Shown here in pieces: positions 7,692 to 16,220 of a stretch of 27,326 bases of DNA. Within the stretch, counting starts at the first letter, position 1, and every line of letters starts with the position of its first letter. Origin of the DNA: a virus; the IMG/VR virus record IMGVR_UViG_3300025137_000227, positions 1 to 27,326 of that record; one strand, written 5' to 3'. Below the pieces are notes generated by a model. It was given only the letters and a program-made list of their open reading frames with translations, did not search any database and was not told where the DNA came from. The position numbers were made by a program, and so were the translations under genes.

Positions 7692-10043
7692 ATGGCAAAG
7701 AAAAGTATTAATATAAGGGCTGGATTTGATTTAAAAGCGTTTAGCACATCTCAACAAAATTTAGTTAGAAAACTTCAGGCATCAGGCAAACAGATGAAGG
7801 CGATTGGTCGTTCAATGTCAATGTCATTGTCTGCACCAATTGTTGGACTTGGTGCGGTTGCAACAAAAACATTTGCAACATTTGAACAATCAATGGCAAA
7901 GGTTAAAGCCATAAGTGGAGCAACTGGTTCAGCATTTAAGGACCTTGAAAGCACTGCAAAAAACCTTGGTATGACAACAAGATTCTCATCAAGTGAGGTT
8001 GCAGAATTAATGTTGAATTACTCAAAACTTGGTTTTAGTGCAAGTGAGATTGAAAAAATAACTGGTGCAACATTAAACCTTGCACTTGCAACTGGCGAAG
8101 ATTTGGCACAATCAGCAACAATTGCTGGGGGTACTTTGAGAGCATTTGGAATGGAAGCGGATCAGATGCAACGTGTTACAGATGTAATGGCAAAATCATT
8201 TTCATCATCTGCACTTGATTTAGAAAAGTTTCAAAACTCAATGAATAAAGTTGCACCAATTGCAAACGCAATGGGTGGTTCATTAGAACATACAACTGCA
8301 CAATTATCTGTGCTTGTTAACAATAGCCACGAGGCATCAACCGCTGGAACAATGTTGCGTGGTATGATGTTAACCGCAACAAAAGAAGGTTTTAATTTTG
8401 ATGAAGCATTAAATAAGATTGCAAATAGTGCCAAAAAAGATGAAGAAGCTCTAAAGTTTTTTGATAAACGTGCAGTTGGTGTTGCAATTACTTTAGCTGA
8501 AAACATTGAAAAAACAAATCAATTAACTGAAGCATATGAAAAATCAGGTGGTGCAGCCAAAGCAATGGCTAAAATCATGGATGACACACTTGAGGGTTCT
8601 ATGTTTAAACTCAAGTCAGCTACTGAAGCAATGGGAATTGCAATAGGTGAAAAACTTGCTCCACACGTTATTAAGGTCACAGACTTCCTTGCAAAATTAG
8701 CACAAGGATTTACAGAACTGAATCCTGAAACACAACAAATTATCATTCAATTAGCTGCAACTGCTGCGGCAATTGGTCCATTGATTTATGCATTAGGTGC
8801 ATTAAAACTTGCAATGGCATTCTTGATTGCACATCCAGCGGTGTTGGTTGCAATTGCATTGGCATCTGCATTAGCTGCATTAAATATTGCAGCAAGTGAA
8901 ACAAACAAGATTTTTGACAGTGTAAAAACTGCAACTGAAGCGATGGAAACTGCATATACAGAATTAGGAACTGCGGTTGACAATTTAAACAGATTAAAAA
9001 ATCAAGGTTTAAAAGCATCAAAAGATGAAATAATACTTGCAATACAAAATGCAAAAGCTAAATTAAAAGAAGCAGAATCATATTTCAAACTTAATATGCA
9101 AAGGCGAAAAGAATTGGCTTTGCAAAAAAAGGAATCACTCCAACAAGCCCTTAAAGCAACTCGGCAAGTTGGTAAACAAGGTGAATTTATTGGTGCAGAA
9201 TTAGCACAAACGAAACAAATTGAAGCGAACATTCTTGCAGTTGATGAAAAACTTGCAAAATTAAATGAGCAATCTTTTAATGCAACAAAAGGTATTGGTG
9301 AACTAGAAACACAATTGAAACAAATTGAAAATCTAAATCCAACCAAAGAAATAAATAAAGATTTAACAACAACCACAACAAAGGTTGAAACATTAACTGA
9401 AAAGTTTAAAAAGAAAATAAGATTAAAAATAACGGCTGACTGGTCAGGATTGGGTAAAATATTAGATGATATGAGACCCAAAATTGAAAAAAAACTAAAT
9501 CCGACTGCAAAAATAAATATTAAGCCATTAACAAATGAACAACTTGGTATTGTATTTAAACCAAATATATTTGAAAAAATGGGTGCTGAAGCTGGTGAAG
9601 CATTAACTAGTGGATTAAAATCATTAGCAACTGAAGGACTTGTTTCATTTACAAACTTTTTGGGTAATGTGATAAGTGGAGGTGATGTTTCATTGAAAGA
9701 TTTTGGGCAAGGTTTGCTTGATTCAATTGGTAAGTTTATGGGACAATTTGGTGAAGCAATGATTGCAATTGGTATTGCTGAAATAATGCTAAAAGAATCA
9801 ATTAAAAACATGAATGGTCCGGGGGCAATTCTTGGTGGTATTTTATTGGTTGCAGCTGGTGCAGCAATATCAAACTTAAGTAAAAAAGGAATTGACACTA
9901 GTGGCGGTGGTAATGTTCCAACACCATCAATGGCTGGTGGTGGTATGGGTTCAATGGCATTGCAACCAATATCATTGGAAACAAAAATATCAGGACGTGA
10001 TTTAATACTTGTTCAAAATCGTGAAAAAGGATTTACAAGATAA
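7692..10043 (+). CDS. tail tape measure protein (TP901 type)
   Basis: 783 residues, the second longest gene. The N-terminal 60 residues are basic and helical. Residues about 60-330 form the TP901 core (FATFEQSMAKVKAISGATG, FSSSEVAELMLNYSKLGFS, ATIAGGTLRAFGMEADQ). A long hydrophobic alanine-rich stretch at about 350-405 and a second near 690-735 could insert in the membrane during DNA entry. A charged coiled-coil region lies between. At roughly 0.15 nm per residue the length predicts a tail of near 115-120 nm, which is an estimate from family behaviour. Confidence 0.92.
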   Translation: MAKKSINIRAGFDLKAFSTSQQNLVRKLQASGKQMKAIGRSMSMSLSAPIVGLGAVATKTFATFEQSMAKVKAISGATGSAFKDLESTAKNLGMTTRFSSSEVAELMLNYSKLGFSASEIEKITGATLNLALATGEDLAQSATIAGGTLRAFGMEADQMQRVTDVMAKSFSSSALDLEKFQNSMNKVAPIANAMGGSLEHTTAQLSVLVNNSHEASTAGTMLRGMMLTATKEGFNFDEALNKIANSAKKDEEALKFFDKRAVGVAITLAENIEKTNQLTEAYEKSGGAAKAMAKIMDDTLEGSMFKLKSATEAMGIAIGEKLAPHVIKVTDFLAKLAQGFTELNPETQQIIIQLAATAAAIGPLIYALGALKLAMAFLIAHPAVLVAIALASALAALNIAASETNKIFDSVKTATEAMETAYTELGTAVDNLNRLKNQGLKASKDEIILAIQNAKAKLKEAESYFKLNMQRRKELALQKKESLQQALKATRQVGKQGEFIGAELAQTKQIEANILAVDEKLAKLNEQSFNATKGIGELETQLKQIENLNPTKEINKDLTTTTTKVETLTEKFKKKIRLKITADWSGLGKILDDMRPKIEKKLNPTAKINIKPLTNEQLGIVFKPNIFEKMGAEAGEALTSGLKSLATEGLVSFTNFLGNVISGGDVSLKDFGQGLLDSIGKFMGQFGEAMIAIGIAEIMLKESIKNMNGPGAILGGILLVAAGAAISNLSKKGIDTSGGGNVPTPSMAGGGMGSMALQPISLETKISGRDLILVQNREKGFTR

Positions 10044-10046
10044 CAA

Positions 10047-12734
10047 ATGAGTGGTGTAATATTTAGGAGTGAATTAAGATCAGACAATAACACACGATAC
10101 AAAGTTGAATTATTTGGTGACGATTACAATGGTTTGCCAAAGGTTGAAATAATTGGTGGTGCAACTGGTGGAACATTTTATATCAATAAAGATTGGCGAG
10201 ATTATTTGCAAGTTGGTCAAGATTTATTTTTGTACACAAGTTCATCAACACAATCAGCAAATGTAACTGGTATATATTCAAACGGAATAACAACACAAAT
10301 AACAACTGACCAAAGTTATTCAGCATCATACACACATATTGGTTCATCTGATATTGTTGCAAATCAATACAAACCAACATTTACACCTGATTTAATTGAT
10401 TTAAAAACAGAATGGAAAGGTGAAGGGAATGAAATACTTGGTTCAATAAAGTCATCAAGCACATCAGTCACATATGCAAATAATAATCGTTATTTTGATA
10501 GGTTCTTTGAACAATACCAAATCACACAAGATAACAAACTTAAATTATTAGTTTATAGATACACAACAGATTGGGAACTTGATTGGGCTGGTATTATTGT
10601 AATGGACCTTGTTCAATGGTCAAATATAGACAAACCAAGACCATATACATTTAAAGCTATTGATGGACTTGATGCACTTAAAAAATACGAGTACACACAA
10701 ACAACATTATCAGTTAATAAAATACAAAGCAACATATTTGAGATTCTTGACATACTTGGATTAAAACAATTTTGGGGTTCATCAGATGCTTACATTCGTG
10801 AATCAATTGAATATCAATCACGTGTACTTGAAGCAACTACAACAACGGATGATTCACCAATTGATTACACATATATTCCTGACAATATGTTCATTGGTGA
10901 TACAAACAAAAATCCGGTGCAATACATATCATATTATGATGCACTAAAAGGATTAATGGATTTGTTTAGTTGTCGCATATACCATGCCGATGGTGTGTAT
11001 TGGATTCAGCAAGTAAGAAATTTTGATGCAACAACAATCAAATATCGTGAGTATATAAAAGATGGTACTTATACCGATAACACATACACACATCAAAAGT
11101 CAGTTGGTAATTCAGGAATTGAAAATTTAAACATATTAGCTGGTGGAACATTTGGATATTTTGCTGGTGCATATCGAACAAGAATTTTAGCAAAGCAACA
11201 CATTGAGGGTAAACTTGAGATTGAAGGCATAACATTATCAAGTAGAAAGGCATCAATTGAAACAAGAAGCATTAATATTGGAACAATAAAAAGTGATGGT
11301 GTTGGTCATATAAGGGTTGCAATGAGAGTGAGAACCGCAACTGGTCAATATGGAAATCATACATCAAACTTTTCATGTAATATTGATATTGAATTAAAAA
11401 GTGGCAATCGTTACATTAAAGGAATAGGTAACCCACCACAACTTGAAGCTGAATGGTATAATGATTCTGTTTCAACAAATCGAAAATGGACTAAAATAGT
11501 TAAAAACTCAAGTAATGCAACTTATGTTTATTTTGATGCTCCAACAATAGACTTTGAAGCTAAAGACATGATTTTTCAAATTACAACAACGTATGATGGA
11601 AAGGATGAGTTTAGAACAATGGCAAACGGAACAAGTGGTTTTTCAAATGCTTTTTATATTGATGATATAGAAATTTTATTTCCACAAGAATTAAGTGACG
11701 ATAATAACACAATGACTTTAGAAGTAGAAAATCCAAGTGGTTTTTATACAAAAGAAGTTGAACTTGATCCGTTGATTATTGTTGATTCAGAAATTGGTAC
11801 ATCAACAATTGCAAAGATTCAGATTGATGAAAATTACAACAATACACAATCATTTAGTTTGGTTGAATCAACAACATGGGATTGTGATTTTGACACATAC
11901 CCATTTTTATCTTATGCTCGTGTAATGGAAGCAATGTCATTACAAACAAAGCCAGTTGAAAAAATAATGAGTACAATTGTTGGTGATTACTATCCATTCC
12001 AATCATTAGCATACAATGACAAGGTGTATGTGTTTAGTGGTTGCACACGTGATTATGGAATGGATGAGGTAAGTGGTGAATGGTTTGAACAAATATCTGC
12101 AAGAACTGGTGTTGGAATTAAAAGAATAAAAGACATCATTGATCCAGCTGATATATCAACAAACAATGGTGAGGTGGTTGAAAACACTAATAAAATTTAT
12201 CGAGGTATTGAAGAACTCACACCAATGCTTAACTCATCAGACACATATGCAGTGTTCCAAAAAAATAGAGTTGTTGCTGATGGTGGTGTTTTTGAAGGTG
12301 TTGATTATGTTGAAGAATTTTTTCCTGATAATCACGTTGTTCAACAAATAAATATTCCACCATATACTGGTGATAGAATTTATCAAGGGGATATTTTGAG
12401 TGTTATTAACTCAAACAACAATAATGAAACAGATTATTTTGAAGTAACATCCGATATTGATGTTGGTGCAGTAGTTATTCCAGTAGTTCAAAAAGAAACA
12501 ACCTATCCAATAAGTGAAGGTGACATTCCAGTCTTTAAGAAAGGTGAAGTCACTGAATCAAACAAAGTACGTGCGGATTTATTTCAAATGAAAGGGAATG
12601 CACTTGCTCCAACACCTGAAGGTGGTGGTGACTATTTTAAAAATGGTGAATTTATTTTAAATGGTCCATACATTTATTGGAGGGATTTTAATGGTGACTA
12701 TTATCGTGCAACTGGCACACCACATACTCCTTAA
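10047..12734 (+). CDS. large distal tail / baseplate protein
   Basis: 895 residues, the largest gene. It follows the tape measure, where distal tail and tail-associated proteins lie. The N-terminal 230 residues have a pattern I know from Bacteroidota phage tail proteins: YKPTFTPDLIDLKTEWKGEG, then YTTDWELDWAGIIVMDLVQW, then PYTFKAIDGLDALKKYEY. Residues about 400-550 are beta-rich (GHIRVAMRVRTATGQ, DIELKSGNRYI) and may be a carbohydrate-binding-like domain. Near residue 748 the sequence VVADGGVFEGVDYVEEFF contains the DGG-V/F-E motif also found at 13751-13903. The exact role (distal tail protein, hub or fibre base) is open. No catalytic motif is seen. Confidence 0.8.
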   Translation: MSGVIFRSELRSDNNTRYKVELFGDDYNGLPKVEIIGGATGGTFYINKDWRDYLQVGQDLFLYTSSSTQSANVTGIYSNGITTQITTDQSYSASYTHIGSSDIVANQYKPTFTPDLIDLKTEWKGEGNEILGSIKSSSTSVTYANNNRYFDRFFEQYQITQDNKLKLLVYRYTTDWELDWAGIIVMDLVQWSNIDKPRPYTFKAIDGLDALKKYEYTQTTLSVNKIQSNIFEILDILGLKQFWGSSDAYIRESIEYQSRVLEATTTTDDSPIDYTYIPDNMFIGDTNKNPVQYISYYDALKGLMDLFSCRIYHADGVYWIQQVRNFDATTIKYREYIKDGTYTDNTYTHQKSVGNSGIENLNILAGGTFGYFAGAYRTRILAKQHIEGKLEIEGITLSSRKASIETRSINIGTIKSDGVGHIRVAMRVRTATGQYGNHTSNFSCNIDIELKSGNRYIKGIGNPPQLEAEWYNDSVSTNRKWTKIVKNSSNATYVYFDAPTIDFEAKDMIFQITTTYDGKDEFRTMANGTSGFSNAFYIDDIEILFPQELSDDNNTMTLEVENPSGFYTKEVELDPLIIVDSEIGTSTIAKIQIDENYNNTQSFSLVESTTWDCDFDTYPFLSYARVMEAMSLQTKPVEKIMSTIVGDYYPFQSLAYNDKVYVFSGCTRDYGMDEVSGEWFEQISARTGVGIKRIKDIIDPADISTNNGEVVENTNKIYRGIEELTPMLNSSDTYAVFQKNRVVADGGVFEGVDYVEEFFPDNHVVQQINIPPYTGDRIYQGDILSVINSNNNNETDYFEVTSDIDVGAVVIPVVQKETTYPISEGDIPVFKKGEVTESNKVRADLFQMKGNALAPTPEGGGDYFKNGEFILNGPYIYWRDFNGDYYRATGTPHTP

Positions 12735-12736
12735 TA

Positions 12737-13057
12737 ATGCCAAAGATGCCACACAAAGTTTATTCATTTAAAGATGATAAACCAAAGAAAAAAAAGAATT
12801 GGTTGAAGGACCAAGCAGATTTAAAATTTTACAACACATCAAGGTGGCGAAAATTATCACTTGCATATAAGATGCACAATCCAGTGTGTGAAATTGTCGA
12901 TTGTCATCAATCATCTTACTATACTGACCACATTGTTCCAGTGTCCGATGGCGGTGATAAATGGGATGAAAATAACTTTCAAGCATTGTGTCGATCTTGC
13001 AACGCATCAAAAACTGCCAAACAAAGTAAAAAAGTTTACACTAATAAATTTAGTTAG
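12737..13057 (+). CDS. HNH endonuclease
   Basis: 106 residues. FYNTSRWRKLSLAYKMHNPVC begins the domain; C51 and C56 with CRSC form a probable zinc knuckle; TDHIVPVSDGGDKWDENNFQ contains the catalytic His and the Asn; the third position reads CNASKTA where CHNxK is usual, so the last His is replaced by Asn. HNH proteins beside terminase assist packaging in HK97-type phages, but this one lies inside the tail module two bases after the distal tail gene. It could be a packaging nuclease that was relocated or a free-standing homing nuclease. Confidence 0.85.
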   Translation: MPKMPHKVYSFKDDKPKKKKNWLKDQADLKFYNTSRWRKLSLAYKMHNPVCEIVDCHQSSYYTDHIVPVSDGGDKWDENNFQALCRSCNASKTAKQSKKVYTNKFS

Positions 13058-13075
13058 CCTTACAAATTTGCATCA

Positions 13076-13471
13076 ATGATTGGAGGTGCTATCTATCAAC
13101 TGCTAAATGTTACATCAATAACAAGTATCGTTGAACAGTTGAATTATGGACTTGCTGCGCAAGAAAATTTGTTTCCTCGTGTTATTATTACGGAACAATC
13201 TACGCCTGAAAACTTTAAGGATGGATACTCAATAATAAATCACGATGTTGAAATAAACATTTTTGCAAGTAAAGTCAAAGATGGTAATGGTGGATTTGCT
13301 GAAGCATCAAATATTGCTGATAAAATTGATTTGATTTTAAATCGATTTAAAGGTGTTAGTGGTGGCAAAACAATTCAGCAAATTTATTTAAGCAATCAGG
13401 AAATAATGTTTGATTCAACTTCGCAATGTGCGAGAGTGATCATGGAGTATAGTGTTAGAGAAAGTATTTAG
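13076..13471 (+). CDS. tail terminator-like protein (DUF3168 type)
   Basis: 131 residues. The pattern of a short N-terminal helix (AIYQLLNVTSITSIV), a loop with LFPRVIITEQSTPE, a strand HDVEINIFASK, a helix AEASNIADKIDLILNRF and a C-terminal beta strand QCARVIMEYSVRE fits the DUF3168/tail terminator fold, which caps the tail tube and joins it to the head. In most genomes this gene lies between the gp10-like and major tail genes. Here it lies after the distal tail and HNH genes. The assignment rests on pattern, not on strict motifs. Confidence 0.62.
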   Translation: MIGGAIYQLLNVTSITSIVEQLNYGLAAQENLFPRVIITEQSTPENFKDGYSIINHDVEINIFASKVKDGNGGFAEASNIADKIDLILNRFKGVSGGKTIQQIYLSNQEIMFDSTSQCARVIMEYSVRESI

Positions 13472-13475
13472 ATAA

Positions 13476-13751
13476 ATGACAATAGAGGAATTAGTTGCTT
13501 TAAAAGGCGGAAAATATGCAGACAATGGTGCGGTTGTAACTGGCACAATTGCAACAAATTATAGATTTTTAGTCGTAAATGAAGACTGTTTGTTCAGTTC
13601 ATTAACTGATGTTTTAGACAACAACATTCTTACAGAATGGGGATTGACTGGAAAGACATTGACCAAAGGGATGGTAATTGCTCCAGCGAGTGAACGACCA
13701 TTTAAGACTGTAAGTGTTGCAAGTGGGTCTGTATTATTGATCAAACTTTAA
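13476..13751 (+). CDS. small structural protein, unknown
   Basis: 91 residues. Sequence is beta-rich with many G, V and T residues (GGKYADNGAVVTGTIATNYRFLVVNEDC) and ends in ASGSVLLIKL. This texture is common in small virion decoration or tail proteins of Bacteroidota phages, but no named family is recognised. It starts 4 bases after the tail terminator-like gene and its stop overlaps the next start (TAATG), indicating a coupled set of small late genes. Confidence 0.72.
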   Translation: MTIEELVALKGGKYADNGAVVTGTIATNYRFLVVNEDCLFSSLTDVLDNNILTEWGLTGKTLTKGMVIAPASERPFKTVSVASGSVLLIKL

Positions 13752-13903
13752 TGATTGGATTTGGTGTTCAATATAGTGCAATAAAGACATTCGATTCAAT
13801 TGGTCGGATTCTTTTTGAGGCATACAAATTAAGAGTGTTAACTGATGGGGGTGTGGTTGAAAATCAAAGTTGTACAATTAATAATTTAAACAGAATCAAA
13901 TGA
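13751..13903 (+). CDS. 50-residue protein with DGGVVE motif
   Basis: A short frame between two coupled genes: its ATG overlaps the previous stop (TAATG) and its TGA overlaps the fibre start (ATGA). The product, beginning MIGFGVQYSAIK, holds LRVLTDGGVVENQSC in its second half. The DGG-V-E-x-x-x-C pattern recurs in Bacteroidota phage tail and fibre proteins and is also in the 895-residue tail protein as ADGGVFEG. The double overlap is strong evidence that it is translated. Function unknown; probably a fibre- or tail-associated peptide. Confidence 0.7.
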   Translation: MIGFGVQYSAIKTFDSIGRILFEAYKLRVLTDGGVVENQSCTINNLNRIK

Positions 13904-15030
13904 GTATTTTAGACAAAGCAAGTTTAATCCAAATACCAAGCGGATATAAATCAACAAAACTATATTCATTAAGACCAATCAATGGAAATGGCGACTTTGA
14001 TTTCTCTCGTTCATCAAGTGCAACGAGGGTAAATAGTGAGGGGCTGATTGAGGAAGTGTCGGCAAACATTCCTCGCTTGGATTCAAGCGATGGTGCAAGT
14101 TGTGCGAGTTTATTACTGGAAGGGCAGAGAACTAATATAGAAACTAAAAGCACTGATATAAATGGTTGGTCGTTAGCAAGTAATGTTACAAGGACTGCAA
14201 GCTATATAACTTCTCCAGACGGAACAAGTAACGCAACAAGATTGCAATTTACGAGCAGCGGATTTCTTGGTAATACTTTTCAAGTAAGTGGAACTGAATA
14301 TACTGTTTCTTGCTATGCAAAAAGAAATGATACAAACACTCAATCATTTGGATTCTTTACAAATGGAAGTGGTGCGGTTAATAGTGCAATGTCGTTAACA
14401 AGCGATTGGAAAAGATTTGAATTTACATATACTTCAACAAATAGTAGCTATGTAGGTTTAGCTGGTTCAAGTGGTGCTGACGTATCTGTATTTGGATTCC
14501 AAGTTGAGGCTGGAAGTTTTAGCACTTCGCTAATCAATACAAGCGGAAGCACAGTAACTCGCACAGCCGATGTCTGCAACAATGCTGGGACTTCATCGAC
14601 CTTTAATTCAGAATCAGGGGTTTTATTTGCCGAAATAGCAGCGTTGGCTAATGATTCAACTTACAGACAAATCAGTCTTTCCGATGGAACTGCTACCAAT
14701 AGAATATCTTTATTTTATCAAAATACGAGCAATCAAATAGCGGTTGAAAGTGCAGGAAGTGGGACTAATTTAGGCATATATAATCAAAACCTAACGATAA
14801 CTAATTCAAATAAAATTGCAGTTAAATATAAAGTAAATGATTGTGCATTATGGATTAATGGCGTTGAGGTTGCAACTGACACTTCTTTTGCTGCGTTTTC
14901 GAGTGGAACGTTTACAGAATTATCATTTAATAAAGGTGATGGTTCACTTGATTTCTACGGCAAATGCAAACAACTAATGGTCTTTGATGAGGCTTTGAGT
15001 GATGAGGAATTAGCAACATTAACAACATAA
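13900..15030 (+). CDS. tail fibre / receptor-binding protein with lectin-like domains
   Basis: 376 residues. The N-terminal part has DFDFSRSSSATRVNSEGLIEE and NIPRLDSSD followed by LLLEGQRTNI, a widespread phage fibre signature. Residues about 75-205 look like a carbohydrate-binding jelly roll (NVTRTASYITSPDGTSNATR, YTVSCYAKRND, WKRFEFTYTST). Residues about 225-376 look like a LamG/concanavalin A-like domain (GVLFAEIAALA, KYKVNDCALWINGVE, GKCKQLMVFDEALSDEEL). The two domains together suggest binding of host surface glycans. G+C appears slightly higher than in neighbours and could reflect horizontal exchange of host-range modules. Confidence 0.87.
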   Translation: MSILDKASLIQIPSGYKSTKLYSLRPINGNGDFDFSRSSSATRVNSEGLIEEVSANIPRLDSSDGASCASLLLEGQRTNIETKSTDINGWSLASNVTRTASYITSPDGTSNATRLQFTSSGFLGNTFQVSGTEYTVSCYAKRNDTNTQSFGFFTNGSGAVNSAMSLTSDWKRFEFTYTSTNSSYVGLAGSSGADVSVFGFQVEAGSFSTSLINTSGSTVTRTADVCNNAGTSSTFNSESGVLFAEIAALANDSTYRQISLSDGTATNRISLFYQNTSNQIAVESAGSGTNLGIYNQNLTITNSNKIAVKYKVNDCALWINGVEVATDTSFAAFSSGTFTELSFNKGDGSLDFYGKCKQLMVFDEALSDEELATLTT

Positions 15031-15034
15031 AAAA

Positions 15035-15394
15035 ATGATTTTTAAGAAATACGAATTTACAGATAAGCAATGGAAAACCATTAGACCAACCTTATACAAT
15101 AAAGATGAGGAAGGTAACGAAACATTAATCGAATCCATAAACGCAATCGTTGAGATAGGACACATTTGCAAAGCATTTGATGAGGAAGGGACTTGTACTG
15201 ACCTATCTACTATGTATAGCGTGGATATGTTATTAAACGAAGAGGTTGAAAGTTTAGAAGATTACGAGGTGTATCCTGATCCAGTAGGTGTTCACACATT
15301 CGCTGGAGATGACTCGCTTTATTTAAAGGCTTATTGTGAAAAATATCCTGAATCAACATTTTGTGTTGTTCCTGAAATGGATGAAGAAGAATGA
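15035..15394 (+). CDS. acidic fibre-associated protein, unknown
   Basis: 119 residues, strongly acidic, ending in PEMDEEE. Segments AIVEIGHICKAFDEEGTC, YSVDMLLNEEV and VYPDPVGVHTFAGDDSLYLK followed by AYCEKYPES are reminiscent of small proteins that follow fibre genes in flavobacterial phages; I cannot name a family. It has four cysteines. It may aid fibre folding or attachment. It follows the fibre by 4 bases and overlaps the holin start. Confidence 0.7.
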   Translation: MIFKKYEFTDKQWKTIRPTLYNKDEEGNETLIESINAIVEIGHICKAFDEEGTCTDLSTMYSVDMLLNEEVESLEDYEVYPDPVGVHTFAGDDSLYLKAYCEKYPESTFCVVPEMDEEE

Positions 15395-15810
15395 AAACTT
15401 ATTTAACATCCATATTGAAAGTCATTATACTATTTTTTGCACCAATTAAACCGCTTATAATTTTAATTAGTTTAAGCACAATTATTGATACTGCATTTGG
15501 CATTTGGAAAGCCAAACAATTAAACGAAAAAATTACATCCAAAATATTTAGAAATGGACTCGTTCCAAAACTAATTTCATACATAACAACCATTATGATG
15601 GTGTATGGTTCGGATGTGTTTATCATTAACGAACTAACAAAAAGCGTTGTGGATGTGGAATATCTTGCAACCAAAATTGTTGCACTTACATTGATAAGCA
15701 TTGAAGTTAAGTCAATGGATGAATCATTTATTGCAGTCAAAGGATATTCGTTTATTGATAAATTCAAGCAAATGATTTCCAAGATCAAGGATGTTAAAAA
15801 ACAAATATGA
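15391..15810 (+). CDS. phage holin, holin-4 type
   Basis: 139 residues. Four hydrophobic segments (about 5-19, 21-38, 60-78, 89-107) and the motif IDTAFGIWKAKQLNEK, in which the ID-x-x-x-G-x-x-x-A pattern marks the Cph1-type holin-4 family, then a basic C-terminal tail. Forms membrane lesions that start lysis and let the endolysin out. The next gene, overlapping by ATGA, is an amidase, making the classic holin-endolysin pair. Confidence 0.85.
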   Translation: MKTYLTSILKVIILFFAPIKPLIILISLSTIIDTAFGIWKAKQLNEKITSKIFRNGLVPKLISYITTIMMVYGSDVFIINELTKSVVDVEYLATKIVALTLISIEVKSMDESFIAVKGYSFIDKFKQMISKIKDVKKQI

Positions 15811-16220
15811 GGGCAATTCATAAGATAATCATTCATTGCACTGCAACACGTGTAGGGGATGACATCAGCGTTGATACAATACGTAAATGGCATTTGGCAC
15901 GTGGATGGTCGGATTGTGGTTATCATTATGTCATTGATATAAAAGGCAACATAAATGCTGCTCGACCAATTGAATTAATGGGAGCACATACCAAAGGGCA
16001 AAACAAATATTCAATAGGGGTTGCATATGTTGGCGGTGTGGAAGCAGATGGCAAAACACCAAAAGACACAAGAACAAAAGCACAAAAGGATTCAATAATT
16101 AGACTTGTAAAAAAGTTAAAAGGTTGCTATCCTGACGTGTCAATACATGGACATAATGAGTTTTCAAACAAAGCGTGTCCATCATACAATGTAGAAAATG
16201 AAAAGGATTTATTCGGATGA
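15807..16220 (+). CDS. N-acetylmuramoyl-L-alanine amidase endolysin
   Basis: 137 residues, a complete T7-lysozyme-type Amidase_2 domain with no signal peptide. Zinc ligands His10 (IIIHCTATR), His116 (SIHGHNEF) and Cys124 (NKACPSYNV) match the His/His/Cys set of T7 lysozyme with the same 8-residue spacing for the last two. Lys122, two before the Cys, fits the catalytic Lys position, and GYHYVID supplies the Tyr. It cuts the amide between muramic acid and the stem peptide. It depends on the holin for export. It overlaps the phosphoesterase start by 23 bases. Confidence 0.92.
   Translation: MRAIHKIIIHCTATRVGDDISVDTIRKWHLARGWSDCGYHYVIDIKGNINAARPIELMGAHTKGQNKYSIGVAYVGGVEADGKTPKDTRTKAQKDSIIRLVKKLKGCYPDVSIHGHNEFSNKACPSYNVENEKDLFG

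Noticed and set aside
9002-9898. Long - strand frame of 298 codons inside the tape measure gene
   Set aside because: It is antisense to a clear tape measure domain, its product is a composition artefact rich in Ser, Phe and Ile, and it has no regulatory context.
15399-15926. 175-codon - strand frame over holin and amidase
   Set aside because: Antisense to two well-recognised genes with no recognisable motif of its own.
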